In this document: piece after piece, positions 8,694 through 18,132 of the stretch
How positions within the stretch are numbered: position 1 is the first letter of the stretch
How the letters are laid out: each line of letters opens with the position of its first letter
DNA from: CBDDBH01 sp965225625
GTDB lineage: Bacteria > Pseudomonadota > Gammaproteobacteria > JADZEE01
Direction: 5' to 3'
Length of the DNA: 64,000 nucleotides
Assembly: GCA_965225625.1 (NCBI GenBank)
Contig: CBDDBH010000034.1
Location: 1-64,000, forward strand
The notes under the pieces: model-generated
Told to the model about the DNA's origin: nothing
Database searches by the model: none
What the model saw: only the letters and a program-made list of their open reading frames with translations
Position numbers and translations under genes: made by a program

Positions 8694-9632
8694 ATGAAAA
8701 TATGCCTGGCCGGAGAAGGCGCGCAGGGGCGGACCCACATGCAAGCCGTGGGTGAATTGGGCGGCATTGAAGTGGTCACCCTGGCTGGTGGGTTGGAAGC
8801 AGATACCGCCGCCTTCGCGCAGCAGTGGTCGATTCCGCATTGGTCGCTGGATTTGGAAACCTGTTTACGCCAACCAGGCGTAGAGGCGGTGATATTGACC
8901 ACGCCCAGCCAGGTTCACGCCGAGCAAACTGAACTCGCGTTGACTGTGGGTAAGCACGTGCTTGTTGAGATCCCCATGGCGGTAAACCTGGAAGATTCCA
9001 AACGCCTGGCCCGTCTTGAAGTCGAGACTGGTCTCGTGTGCATGGTTGCCCATACACGGCGGTTTTCCCCGGTAACGCGCGAGATCTGCGATCGTGTCCA
9101 CAATGGTCGGTTGCAACTCCACCATATCGTCAGCGAAACGTATTTTTTCCGTCGTGAGAACATGAACCGGTTTGGTAAACCCCGTACCTGGGTGGACGAT
9201 CTGTTGTGGCATCACGGCTGTCACGTGATCGATTTTTTGCATTGGTTGTTTGATGAGCCGGAGATCGAAGTTGCCGGCCGGTTTGGGCCAGTGCATGCCG
9301 AGCTGGGAATACCGATGGATTTGACGATTAGCATGCGCTCGAGCTCGGGCTGTCTGGTAAGCGCAGTTTTGTCGTTTAATAACCACGGTCCGATCGAGCT
9401 GTCGCAGCGTTTTATCGGTGAACAGGAGACGCTGCGCGTGGAAGGGCGCAAGCTACTCGACCATGAGGGCAGCGAACTCGTGCGCGACGATGCTGCGGCT
9501 ACGTTTGTGGCGCAGGACAGGGAATTTTTTCAGGCCATTGCCACGGATCGCAAACCCGTGACGAGCTTTGCAGTGTGTTTGCCGACCATGGCAATACTCG
9601 ATCGCATCGAACGCGCTTGTCATCGTGCCTGA
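8694..9632 (+). CDS. Gfo/Idh/MocA-family oxidoreductase
   Basis: This 312-residue protein has an N-terminal Rossmann NAD(P)-binding start (MKICLAGEGAQGRTHMQAV), the TTPSQVHAEQTELAL segment, and the VEIPMAVN segment that corresponds to the usual EKP motif. Here the Lys of EKP is replaced by Ile, which may affect catalysis. The family oxidises or reduces sugars, inositols and other polyols. The start is the ATG after the hairpin. The gene overlaps the next one by 8 bases, pointing to a shared mRNA with the DUF1932-type dehydrogenase and GNAT genes. Confidence 0.85.
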   Translation: MKICLAGEGAQGRTHMQAVGELGGIEVVTLAGGLEADTAAFAQQWSIPHWSLDLETCLRQPGVEAVILTTPSQVHAEQTELALTVGKHVLVEIPMAVNLEDSKRLARLEVETGLVCMVAHTRRFSPVTREICDRVHNGRLQLHHIVSETYFFRRENMNRFGKPRTWVDDLLWHHGCHVIDFLHWLFDEPEIEVAGRFGPVHAELGIPMDLTISMRSSSGCLVSAVLSFNNHGPIELSQRFIGEQETLRVEGRKLLDHEGSELVRDDAAATFVAQDREFFQAIATDRKPVTSFAVCLPTMAILDRIERACHRA

Positions 9633-10461
9633 CGCTCTGGGTCTGTTGCACCCCGGGGCAATGGGTGTCAGCGTAGGTGCGGCGGCCCGTGCTCGTGGCA
9701 TCCCGGTGCATTGGGTATCAGCCGCTCGTAGTGATGCAACTCGAGTTCGTGCACAAAGTGCCGGTTTTATCGAATTCGCGACCCTCGAGTCACTTACCAC
9801 GAGCGCTACGGTTGTAATTTCGGTTTGCCCGCCGGACGCGGCGGTTGAACTCGCCCAGAGTACAATTGGATGTGGCTTCCGCGGTCTGTACGTAGATGCT
9901 AATGCGGTTGCGCCCGAGACGGCGCGGCAAATTGCCACGTTGGTGGAGGACGCCGGCGCGGTATTTGTCGACGGCGGGATTATTGGGCCACCGGCTTTGC
10001 AAGCCGAAACGACACGGCTTTATCTATCGGGCAGTGCAGCCCCAACGGTTGCTGAATATTTTCGTGAAACGCATCTGGAACCGGTAGTGATTGGTACGGA
10101 TGCGGGTGCGGCTTCGGCTATAAAGATGTGTTACGCCGCCTATACTAAAGGTAGCGCGGCGTTGCTGCTTGCCATCCGCGCACTTGCGTCTGCAGAGGGT
10201 GTAGATGAAGCGCTGGCGGCAGAATGGGCCAGATCACAACCTGGGGTGGTGCAGCGTTCGCAAGCCGCGGCACACCAGAGTGCACCAAAAGCCTGGCGAT
10301 TCGCCGGGGAGATGCGCGAGATAGCCGCGAGCCTGGAGGCGGCCGGATTACCCGGCGGCTTTCACTCAGCCGCAGCAGATCTGTATGCTGCGCTTGAGGA
10401 TTTCAAGGATCGCGAAGACGTTGCTTTGCATGAGGTCGTATCCAAGCTACTGAGCCGGTAA
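9625..10461 (+). CDS. NAD(P)-binding dehydrogenase, 6-phosphogluconate/3-hydroxyisobutyrate-like (DUF1932 type)
   Basis: The GTG at 9625 is chosen because it overlaps the upstream stop by 8 bases and gives a protein (279 aa) beginning PDALGLLHPGAMGVSVG, the expected glycine-rich Rossmann start. The frame is open further upstream but lies inside the previous gene. The N-terminal half resembles 3-hydroxyisobutyrate dehydrogenases (VDGGIIGPPA, YLSGSA). The C-terminal helical half, from GTDAGAASAIKMCYAAYTKG, matches the domain of phosphogluconate-dehydrogenase-like proteins. The substrate is unknown. Confidence 0.82.
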   Translation: MPDALGLLHPGAMGVSVGAAARARGIPVHWVSAARSDATRVRAQSAGFIEFATLESLTTSATVVISVCPPDAAVELAQSTIGCGFRGLYVDANAVAPETARQIATLVEDAGAVFVDGGIIGPPALQAETTRLYLSGSAAPTVAEYFRETHLEPVVIGTDAGAASAIKMCYAAYTKGSAALLLAIRALASAEGVDEALAAEWARSQPGVVQRSQAAAHQSAPKAWRFAGEMREIAASLEAAGLPGGFHSAAADLYAALEDFKDREDVALHEVVSKLLSR

Positions 10462-10467
10462 TAATAA

Positions 10468-10965
10468 ATGAGCATCAATTACCAACTCGCGCGTCCTGCG
10501 CATGCTCGCAACATCGCAGTGTTTTCCCGCGAGTTAGTCGAGACCGGATTGGCGTGGCGCTGGACGCCGCAGCGCGTCGCGCGGCAAATTCGTGCAGCTA
10601 ACAGTAACGTTCTGATTGCCTGCGATGCCCGTCGTCTGGCAGGTTTCGGCATCATGCACTACGGTGAAGATCTGGCGCATTTGAATCTGCTGGCGGTGCA
10701 TCCCGGCTATCAACGTCAAGGTATCGGCACCGCATTATTGCAGTGGCTGGAAGAATCGGCCCGCATTGCCGGGATTTTAGCGATCAATCTCGAAGTACGG
10801 GCCAGTAACGAATCGGCGCTGGAATTTTATCGCCGCGCGGACTACGAAGAGGTTGCGGTCGCACGGGGTTATTACCAAGGCAAAGACTCAGCCGTGCGCA
10901 TGACCCGCATCCTGCGGATCCCGGAAAAATGCAATCTGTCATTACCCTGGCTGGAACATCAATAG
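10468..10965 (+). CDS. GNAT-family N-acetyltransferase (RimI-like)
   Basis: This 165-residue protein carries the acetyl-CoA-binding motif A, LNLLAVHPGYQRQGIGTALL, with the QRQGIG pyrophosphate loop. Motif B follows as NLEVRASNESALEFYRRADY. The C-terminal third resembles RimI-type protein acetyltransferases, but the acceptor is unknown. It starts 7 bases after the preceding dehydrogenase and is probably the last gene of that three-gene unit. Confidence 0.87.
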   Translation: MSINYQLARPAHARNIAVFSRELVETGLAWRWTPQRVARQIRAANSNVLIACDARRLAGFGIMHYGEDLAHLNLLAVHPGYQRQGIGTALLQWLEESARIAGILAINLEVRASNESALEFYRRADYEEVAVARGYYQGKDSAVRMTRILRIPEKCNLSLPWLEHQ

Positions 10966-11023
10966 CGTGCGAGCCGACGGATTCACAAATCGCGGCTGTG
11001 CGCTAGCCACACGCCGGCGGGGT

Positions 11024-12970
11024 TCAGTCTCGCTGCGGTAATGGTCCTTGACCGATATGTTTCGCGAGAAATGTTTCCATGGCCTGGAAAACACGGGTGC
11101 GATGATGATGATTGCTGAGCCCGTGATCAGCTCCGTGAACCAAGAGTAATTCGTACGTCTTTTTTGCCCTGCGCAGCGCGCTGGCCAGCCTCTTGGCGTG
11201 CGTGACGGACACGGTCATATCCCGATCTCCATGAGCGATCATAACCGGGATTGTCAGTTGCTGTGCCAGATGTACCGGCGAGGTCTCCAGGAGTCGTCGT
11301 TGGTCCGTTGTCGGATTGCCGATGCGTGTCTGATTTAGTGCGTTAGCAACTGATTTTTGCCGCTCGCGCAACAGTAGTTCCAAGTCTGTAACGCCCGCGA
11401 TACTTACCGCGCATTTGAAAAGCTCGGGGGTTTTGAGGGCGCCCATGAGCGCCATATACCCCCCGTAGCTTGCCCCGACGATGCACACGCGCGTTGGATC
11501 GGCGACGCCTTGCGCAACCAACCACTTGATGCCATCGCTGATGTCATCCTGCATACGCAGACCCCATTGATTGAAACCGGCGCGGTGAAAGGCAGATCCG
11601 TAGCCGGTGGAACCGCGAAAATTAGGCTGCAGCACGGCATATCCCCGATCCGCGAGAAACTCGGCCCAGACATCGAAACTACCTGAATCGTGTTGTTCCG
11701 GACCACCGTGGGGTAGCACGATAGTGGGGAGTTGTATCGGTTTGACGCCTCTTGGTGTGGTCAGGAATCCCTGAATTTCCATGCCATCACTGGCGCGGTA
11801 GGAAATTGCGGTCTTGCTCGATACCGAGATGTGTTGCAATTGCGGATAACTCGATCCGAGCAACTCCGGCGACTCCTCATTACGATGCGCCAGCAGGTAC
11901 TCGATGGGCGTGTTCGCACGCGCGCTGGCGACCACGAAGTGTTCGCCGTTTGTGCTTATGCTGATGATGAAATTTGAAAATTGTGGCCGTGCCGCATCGA
12001 TCCGGTCCTGCAGACGAGTCAACTCGGGATCCCAGAACAGGTGCTTATCCTGAGCGCCGGCAAAATACATGCCGGCGACTTTATGCGATAGCGTAATCAA
12101 TTACGCTCCCACATCTCTGGTGGCTGATGCTTTTAGCAGCGTAAGCCGCGGCGGACGGGTGCGCAGGTCGGCTTTGAATACCGCATCTTTTCCGTTGTGG
12201 TCGGCACGCAAATACAAGGTGTTGGGATCGTTGCCGAATCCAATCGGCGTCGGACCGGTTTGCGCGTTCATGTCATAGTGCCAAAGGGTCCGCCAGTCCG
12301 CGCCGTCTGCTTCGCGTGTGATGACGGATAAATTAGTCTTATCGACCCCAAAGCCAATTCGAACGCGGCCCTGCCGGTCTGTGATCCAATCACGAATGGG
12401 TTCGCGGTAAGGCACAATTCGTTCGCGCCAACGCTTATACACGTTGATCCGGTACACGCTCGGGTATTGGATCTTGTCGTAGTCCGCGGCTATCAATATA
12501 TGCTCACGATCATGTGGCAACATATCAATGACGTCGTCCTGCCGGGTGGCAAGCCATTCCAAAAGGGCACGTCTGCCGTAGGGTTTCGTGAGGACCACAC
12601 GAAGTGCGCCGTCCCGGTTGACCCCGATAAGCTGTGTCAGCAGGAGTTTTTGACCGAACTCGCGCCCGAATCGTGATTCACTCACGAGCAAACGTTCATC
12701 ATTGGCCCATCTGAACCAATTGAAATAATTACGCGTATTGTCGGCCTTCAGCACGACCGTGATTTGCCCGTTGCCGTTCGTTCGGACTACGAGTTCGGTG
12801 AGTGCGCCCGTATTGCGGAAGTAGGCGAGATCGCGGCCGCTTGGCGATATCACGACATTCTCGATATGCGGCAGGCGCGTGTAATACTCCACGGGTAGGC
12901 GTCCGGCGGCTTGCAAACCCGGAGGAAGCAAAAGCACAGCGAGGAGGAGCAGACGGTTCACCACACTCAT
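11024..12970 (-). pseudogene. S9-family (prolyl oligopeptidase-type) peptidase split by an in-frame stop
   Basis: Residues 1-289 begin with a signal peptide (MSVVNRLLLLAVLLLPPG, then QAAG) and a beta-propeller-like domain (VVISPSGRDLAYF). A single TAA at 12101-12103 then interrupts an otherwise continuous frame. The following 358 codons encode the catalytic domain: nucleophile in GASYGGYM, Asp in HGDRDMTV, His in GADHGLSNH. Together they give about 647 residues, the normal family length. One base change from CAA (Gln) would explain the stop. The second half has a TTG directly after the stop but no signal peptide, so an exported enzyme cannot be made without readthrough. Confidence 0.85.
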
Positions 12971-12993
12971 TGGACTGAGTGAAGAGCAACGGG

Positions 12994-13024
12994 TTCCGGC
13001 CTACCGCGCAGCGGCAGGCCGGAA
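12994..13024. terminator. Strong hairpin between ring-cleavage dioxygenase and S9 peptidase
   Basis: TTCCGGCCT and AGGCCGGAA form a perfect 9-bp stem, extended by CCGC/GCGG around a 3-base loop. It lies just after the minus-strand dioxygenase gene and before the minus-strand peptidase. There is no obvious U-run after it, so it may be a mRNA 3'-end stabiliser or an attenuator rather than an intrinsic terminator. Confidence 0.45.
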
Positions 13025-13036
13025 TAGAGACAATTG

Positions 13037-13927
13037 TTAAGCGGCTACGGCTTGTTCGCCGGCCGCATCCAGCGTGAAATCGAAGGACGACGTCCAAAAC
13101 GGCTTGTCGACACCACGCTCCTGCATGGCTTCCGGCGAATCGTGTTTCTCCAGCGTAATCAAGGCGTCCTTTACCGAAAAGACGGTATCGGAATCGACAA
13201 ATTTGGCACCGGCGATATAGGTCATCGTAGTGAGTTCATCGCAACCTTCCGCCTTGATGATGTAGTGGATATGAGCTGGGCGCCAGCCGTGGCGTCCCAA
13301 AGCATGCAATACAGCGCCACACGGGCCACCGAGCGGTACGTTATACCCCAGCGGTACCACGGTCTTGTAATAGACCTCGCCGGCTGCATCGGTGCGAAAT
13401 AAGCCGCGGAAATTCCCATCTTCCTGCTTTTCATCCTGGATGTCGTAATAACCCTGCGAATCCGGTTGCCAGATATCGACGGTTGCGCCTTCAACAGGGG
13501 AACCATCCGGGGCAAGAACGCGATGGCGCATAAACAGTGTTTCGCCTTTTAGATCCACACCAAGCACGTCCCCATTTTGACGCTCGGGCGGATTGGGCAC
13601 GTACAGCGGACCTTCCAGATTGGTTTCGGTTGCGTTGCCGCGATCTTTGCGATCATCGTGCATCAATCGCACCAGCTCGGAGATGCCGCACAGATCGCTG
13701 AACAGATGCACCTCACCCGCCGGGAAATCGTTGTTGGGTTTGGCCATGTTGGAAAACCATTGGCGTCCGGCCTCGAGTTCTTGGTCGTTAAGATCGACCT
13801 CTTTGACGAACGCGTGCATGTGACGAATGAAGCTTTCGTAAATCTCATGCAAGCGTGGACTTTTCTTACCGCCGTCGCCGTGATCAACGACCATTTGGGT
13901 GATGTTGTCTTGATTGATTTTAGCCAT
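13037..13927 (-). CDS. Intradiol ring-cleavage dioxygenase (catechol/hydroxyquinol 1,2-dioxygenase type)
   Basis: This 296-residue Fe(III) enzyme opens catechol or hydroxyquinol between its two hydroxyl groups. The N-terminal helical domain (residues 1-105) is the dimer/lipid-binding linker of catechol dioxygenases. The catalytic beta-sandwich follows, with iron ligands Tyr161 (SQGYYD), Tyr195 (PLGYNVP), His219 and His221 (RPAHIHY). The length and N-terminal domain separate it from protocatechuate dioxygenases. It would receive diols made by Rieske oxygenases such as those in this window, although no muconate cycloisomerase is encoded here. Confidence 0.9.
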   Translation of the reverse strand: MAKINQDNITQMVVDHGDGGKKSPRLHEIYESFIRHMHAFVKEVDLNDQELEAGRQWFSNMAKPNNDFPAGEVHLFSDLCGISELVRLMHDDRKDRGNATETNLEGPLYVPNPPERQNGDVLGVDLKGETLFMRHRVLAPDGSPVEGATVDIWQPDSQGYYDIQDEKQEDGNFRGLFRTDAAGEVYYKTVVPLGYNVPLGGPCGAVLHALGRHGWRPAHIHYIIKAEGCDELTTMTYIAGAKFVDSDTVFSVKDALITLEKHDSPEAMQERGVDKPFWTSSFDFTLDAAGEQAVAA

Positions 13928-14029
13928 GAGTGCCTCCCGAAGGCCTGTATATCCGGACGTTCCAGTTTACTATGTGTTGAATATGCTGCCGTATATTAAA
14001 CGAATGTTTTGAGGGCGCAACAGTACCGG

Positions 14030-15937
14030 CTATGCGCGGCGGGCGCTGGCATAGCCGAGGGTTTCAAGGGCTATGGTGATCTCGTCAAGTACAGCAGGGT
14101 CCTCGATTGTGGCAGGTACCTTGTAGGCCTCGTTATCCGCGATTTTCTGTACCGTTCCACGCAGGATCTTCCCCGAGCGTGTTTTTGGCAGGCGCGCAAC
14201 CACTGCGGCCTGCTTGAAGGCGGCCACCGGGCCTATGCGGGTACGCACACTGGCGATGACTTCCGCGACGATGTCCCCGTGGTCGCGGGCCACACCGGCA
14301 TTCAATACCAGCAAGCCGATGGGTAATTGGCCTTTTAGATCATCGGCAACGCCGACCACCGCACATTCTGCGACCTCGGGATGTTCTGCCAGCACCTCTT
14401 CAATGGCGCCGGTGGACAAACGGTGACCCGCGACGTTGATGATGTCGTCGGTCCTGGCCATGATGTAGAGGTAGCCATCTTCATCCATATAGCCGGCGTC
14501 GGCCGTTTCGTAGAAGCCCGGATAACGCGCAAGATACGAGTCGATAAAGCGCTGGTCTGCGTTCCACAACGTCAACGCGCTACCCGGCGGTAACGGCAGC
14601 CGGCAAACGATGGCACCGACCTGGCCAGGTTTTGCGGGCTTGTCGTCGTCTCCGATAACGTGCACGTCCCAACCAGGTACCGCGACACTGGGTGACCCCG
14701 GTTTAACGGGAAGCATGCCAAGACCCTTGCAGTTGGCGGCAATCGCCCAACCCGTTTCGGTTTGCCACCAGTGATCGATGACAGGTCGATCGAGATGACG
14801 CTGAGCCCACTTTAAGGTGTCCGGATCGGTGCGCTCGCCTGCCAGAAACAGCGTCTCGAATTTCGTTAGATCATATTTGCCCAGGAGTTGCGCATTCGGG
14901 TCTTCCCGCCTGATGGCGCGAAACGCGGTAGGCGCGGTAAATAACGCCTTGACGCCATGCTCGGAAATTACCCGCCAGAATGCGCCGGCATCGGGCGTGC
15001 CGACTGGTTTGCCCTCGTACAGGATGGTGGTGCAGCCGCGCAGTAGCGGACCGTAGGCGATATAGGAGTGCCCTACGACCCAGCCGACGTCCGACGCCGC
15101 CCAGAAAACGTCGCCTGGATTTACGTCGTATACATACTGCATGCTCCAATTGAGTGCGACCATGTGGCCGCCGTTGTCACGTACCACGCCTTTCGGTTCA
15201 CCGGTGGTGCCTGAGGTGTAGAGGATATACAGCGGATCGGTTGCGGCGACCGGCACACAATCGGCGGCGACCGCGCTAACCATTTCCTCGTGCCATTCAT
15301 AATCGCGCCCTGAAATTAACTCAGCGCGGAGTTCTTCGCGCTGCAGCACAACGCAGGCGTCAGGTTTGTGGCTGGCCAGGCTGATAGCGCCGTCGAGCAA
15401 CGGTTTATAGTCGATAATGCGTCCCGGCTCGATGCCGCAGGACGCGCAAACGACGACCTTGGGCGTTGCGTCGTTAATGCGCACGGCAAGTTCATTGGAG
15501 GCAAATCCCCCGAACACCACCGAATGCACGGCACCGAGTCTCGCGCTCGCCAGCATCGCGATAACCGCTTCGGGCACCGCAGGCATATAGATGAGCACCC
15601 GATCTCCTTTTGCGACGCCTTTGGAGCGTAATACGCCAGCGAATTTGGCGACATGCTCCTGCAATTCGCGAAACGAGTAACGGCGTTGCTGGTTTGTAAG
15701 CGGGCTGTCGTAGATTAATGCGGGTTGTTCGCCGCGGCCCTCAACGACATGGCGATCGATGGCGTTGTAACAAGTGTTCACCTGACCGCCGGTGAACCAG
15801 CGGTAAAATGGTGGTCGGGAGTCGTCTAGAACTTTATCCCATGGTTTGTACCAGTGGATATCAGCCGCCGCCGCTGCCCAAAAACCGGATGGATCCTGCA
15901 GCGAGCGTTGATAGGTTTGTTGGTAGCGGTTGCTCAT
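14030..15937 (-). CDS. prpE: Propionate--CoA ligase
   Basis: This 635-residue ANL-superfamily acyl-CoA synthetase activates propionate to propionyl-CoA via an adenylate. It has the acetyl-CoA-synthetase N-terminal cap (DIHWYKPWDKVLDD), the ATP P-loop YTSGTTGEPKGVV, the hinge region DDIINVAGHRLSTGAIEEVL and the catalytic C-terminal Lys in KTRSGKILRGT. The N-terminal FYRWFTGGQVNTCYNAIDRH and the SALTLWN segment favour propionate over acetate ligases. Propionyl-CoA would feed the methylcitrate or methylmalonyl pathway, neither of which is encoded here. Confidence 0.9.
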   Translation of the reverse strand: MSNRYQQTYQRSLQDPSGFWAAAAADIHWYKPWDKVLDDSRPPFYRWFTGGQVNTCYNAIDRHVVEGRGEQPALIYDSPLTNQQRRYSFRELQEHVAKFAGVLRSKGVAKGDRVLIYMPAVPEAVIAMLASARLGAVHSVVFGGFASNELAVRINDATPKVVVCASCGIEPGRIIDYKPLLDGAISLASHKPDACVVLQREELRAELISGRDYEWHEEMVSAVAADCVPVAATDPLYILYTSGTTGEPKGVVRDNGGHMVALNWSMQYVYDVNPGDVFWAASDVGWVVGHSYIAYGPLLRGCTTILYEGKPVGTPDAGAFWRVISEHGVKALFTAPTAFRAIRREDPNAQLLGKYDLTKFETLFLAGERTDPDTLKWAQRHLDRPVIDHWWQTETGWAIAANCKGLGMLPVKPGSPSVAVPGWDVHVIGDDDKPAKPGQVGAIVCRLPLPPGSALTLWNADQRFIDSYLARYPGFYETADAGYMDEDGYLYIMARTDDIINVAGHRLSTGAIEEVLAEHPEVAECAVVGVADDLKGQLPIGLLVLNAGVARDHGDIVAEVIASVRTRIGPVAAFKQAAVVARLPKTRSGKILRGTVQKIADNEAYKVPATIEDPAVLDEITIALETLGYASARRA

Positions 15938-16009
15938 TTGTCTGTGAACGGCCCGTTGTCGTCAGCCTTTGATTGTTGGCGGCTCAAGCGCCCCGGCCGA
16001 TTGTACTTA

Positions 16010-17110
16010 CTCAGCAGTCGCCAATATAGGCGACAGATGGAGCAAGAAAGAATGATCGAACAAGGTGGGGCATACGCTTGAGTTGGGTGAGTTGCTCCTC
16101 GATCTTCTCGCGCAGTGTTTCGCCCGCCCGCAGTGGCCGTCGCGCTGCACCCGTGCGCTTGACGTGACTCCACACCCATTCATCGGGGTTCAGGTCTGGC
16201 GCGTAACCGGGCAGAAAATGCAGGCTCAGCCGGCCATTCGTCGAAGCGACGTAGTCGCGCACGCGCGCGGTCTTGTGCGCCGGCAGACTGTCGAGCACGA
16301 GATGCACCGGCTTGCGCCGGCCCCGCATGAGCTGGCGCAGCAAGGTGACAAACAAAGCGGCTTTGAGCGCGCCGCTATAGGTGCAAAACCAGAACGCCCC
16401 GTTGGCGTTGACCGCCGAGGCGGCACTGAACGATTGACGCTGTCCGGGTCGGTACACGACCGGCGTCTGGCCGCGCACGCCCCAGGTCTTACCGTGCACC
16501 GTATCAGCACGGAAGCCAGACTCATCCCAGAAAAACACCTCGCCACCGTGCTGTTTCGCTTGACGGGCGATGGCTGGGAAGGTTTCACGCTGCCAGCGTT
16601 CAATCGCCTCGGGGTCCCGCTGATAGGCTCGCTGCAGCGGCTTCTGCGGCGTCAATCCCAGTTTCGCCAACAACTCCCCGACCGCCGTGACGCCTATCGT
16701 CACCCCGAACTTCTGCGTCACCAACTCCACGACCACCGCGCGCGTCCACAAGCCGAAGTCCAATCCATACTGTCGCGGGTCACGACCATTGATCCAGCGG
16801 AACACCTGTCGCTCTTGCGCCGCGCTCAGGGTTCGTGGCCGCCCCGTAGCCTTCGTCGAACGCAACGCCTTGATGCCGACACCCGGCTGCATCGCCGCTT
16901 TGATCCATTTGTAGATGGTCGTCCGGTTGAACCCGAACGATGCGATCACCGTCGCCGGCGACTCGCCTTCGCGAACGCGCTCTATCGCCATCAAGCGGAT
17001 AGCTTCCAAGGTCGAATGGTCAAGCGTGCGGCCGTCCAGTTTCATATCTGATCCGATCGGTACGCTCTCAGAAAGTTCCATCGATGTCGCCTTATTTATC
17101 GACTAGTGAG
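16010..17110 (-). mobile_element. IS630-family insertion sequence, copy 2 (intact)
   Basis: This 1,101-bp element is flanked by TA dinucleotides (16008-16009 and 17111-17112). Its inverted ends start CTCAGCAGTCG and CTCACTAGTCG and share the inner AGGCGACA block. It differs from copy 1 at many positions, so the two are separate arrivals or an old duplication rather than a recent transposition. Confidence 0.9.
16011..17081 (-). CDS. IS630-family transposase
   Basis: This 356-residue transposase fills almost the whole element. An N-terminal helix-turn-helix region (GFNRTTIYKWIKAA) binds the ends. The DDE catalytic core shows Asp in FFWDESGF, Asp in LDSLPAHK and Glu in NPDEWVWSHVK. All three acidic residues and a full C-terminus are present, so it is plausibly active. 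It starts at the ATG at 17081, inside the right inverted repeat region. Confidence 0.93.
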   Translation of the reverse strand: MELSESVPIGSDMKLDGRTLDHSTLEAIRLMAIERVREGESPATVIASFGFNRTTIYKWIKAAMQPGVGIKALRSTKATGRPRTLSAAQERQVFRWINGRDPRQYGLDFGLWTRAVVVELVTQKFGVTIGVTAVGELLAKLGLTPQKPLQRAYQRDPEAIERWQRETFPAIARQAKQHGGEVFFWDESGFRADTVHGKTWGVRGQTPVVYRPGQRQSFSAASAVNANGAFWFCTYSGALKAALFVTLLRQLMRGRRKPVHLVLDSLPAHKTARVRDYVASTNGRLSLHFLPGYAPDLNPDEWVWSHVKRTGAARRPLRAGETLREKIEEQLTQLKRMPHLVRSFFLAPSVAYIGDC

Positions 17111-17336
17111 TAATGTGTCGGGTCCCGTAATCAGGCAGCCGAATTCGGTTGCCGTTTTGTGCGCTCATTTTTTCGGCATTAGACTGTAGGGCGCTAAGGA
17201 TTGAGCGAACCAAATGATGATGTTCGCATGCTAATATAAAAGCGGATGGTCCGGGCTTTACAATGGAGTCCATCGCGAACTAGTGTGGGGCATGGGTGCT
17301 CGACCCGAGTCGATATCTGCCTACGAATTGAGAGAA

Positions 17337-17936
17337 ATGGAGAAACTCGTGACTAGACTTTTACCTGCTGCGATGTTCGCAACGGCACTGTTAGTGAGCG
17401 CAACAACCCACGCCGCCGCCGAATCGGCTGAAGACGTGGTTAATGGCACTATCGACCTGGTTCTTGCTGCCTTGGTAAACCAGGATTTGCAGGGCGACGA
17501 ACGTCGAAAAGTGGTCACCGGCATTATTTCGGAACGTTTCTCATTTTATGATATGGCGCAACGCATAATCGCGACGCGTTGGAGTGAGACCAATGAGCAG
17601 CAACGCGAGCGTTTCGTCACATTGTTTCAGCAGATCCTGGCAAACACTTTTTGGGATAAGCTCAGCACCTACGCGGGACACCCCGTCAGAGTCAGCCAAT
17701 CCAGCCATGGCAACCGTTTTGCCACGGTCTCGACGATCATCACTACGGCGACCACGGAGATCCCGGTTGACTATAAACTCTTGCGCAATCGTCGCGCCAA
17801 AAAATGGCTGGCTTACGACGTTGTCATCGAAAACGTGAGTTTGGTGCAAAACTACCGGACGAGTTATTTGACGATCATGGATGACGTCGGCATTGATGGC
17901 CTGCTTGCTAAGATGGAAGAGCAGGCCAAACGCTAG
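17337..17936 (+). CDS. MlaC/Ttg2D-family phospholipid-binding protein
   Basis: The ATG at 17337 gives 199 residues beginning with a signal peptide (KLVTRLLPAAMFATALLVSATTHA). The mature protein has the Tol-Tol-Ttg2 layout: AEDVVNGTIDLVLAAL, FSFYDMAQRIIATRW, then VDYKLLRNRRAKKWLAYDVVIENVSLVQNYRTSY. MlaC carries phospholipids between the outer-membrane MlaA complex and the inner-membrane MlaFEDB transporter. No other mla gene is adjacent, so this is an orphan copy. An in-frame GTG at 17283 exists but would precede the signal peptide with 18 extra residues. Confidence 0.87.
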   Translation: MEKLVTRLLPAAMFATALLVSATTHAAAESAEDVVNGTIDLVLAALVNQDLQGDERRKVVTGIISERFSFYDMAQRIIATRWSETNEQQRERFVTLFQQILANTFWDKLSTYAGHPVRVSQSSHGNRFATVSTIITTATTEIPVDYKLLRNRRAKKWLAYDVVIENVSLVQNYRTSYLTIMDDVGIDGLLAKMEEQAKR

Positions 17937-18132
17937 CTTTCATGCGATACGCGGGCAAAGCATAGCGTCCCGGCGCCGGTCACTGAGCCAACATGTCTTA
18001 AGGTAAGCCCGGTGTACCCGACGCTCAGAGGAAGCAGAGCGCGGGGTGGTTCAGCGGCCGTTCAGGGCAGATAGGGAAAATCTCCTACATCGTAAACAGC
18101 AGGTAGCGAAGTTTTTCCGCTATGCTTTGATT

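Noticed and set aside
16065..17051. A 328-codon plus-strand open frame
   Set aside because: It is the mirror of the IS630 transposase gene, and the same spurious antisense frame appears in copy 1.
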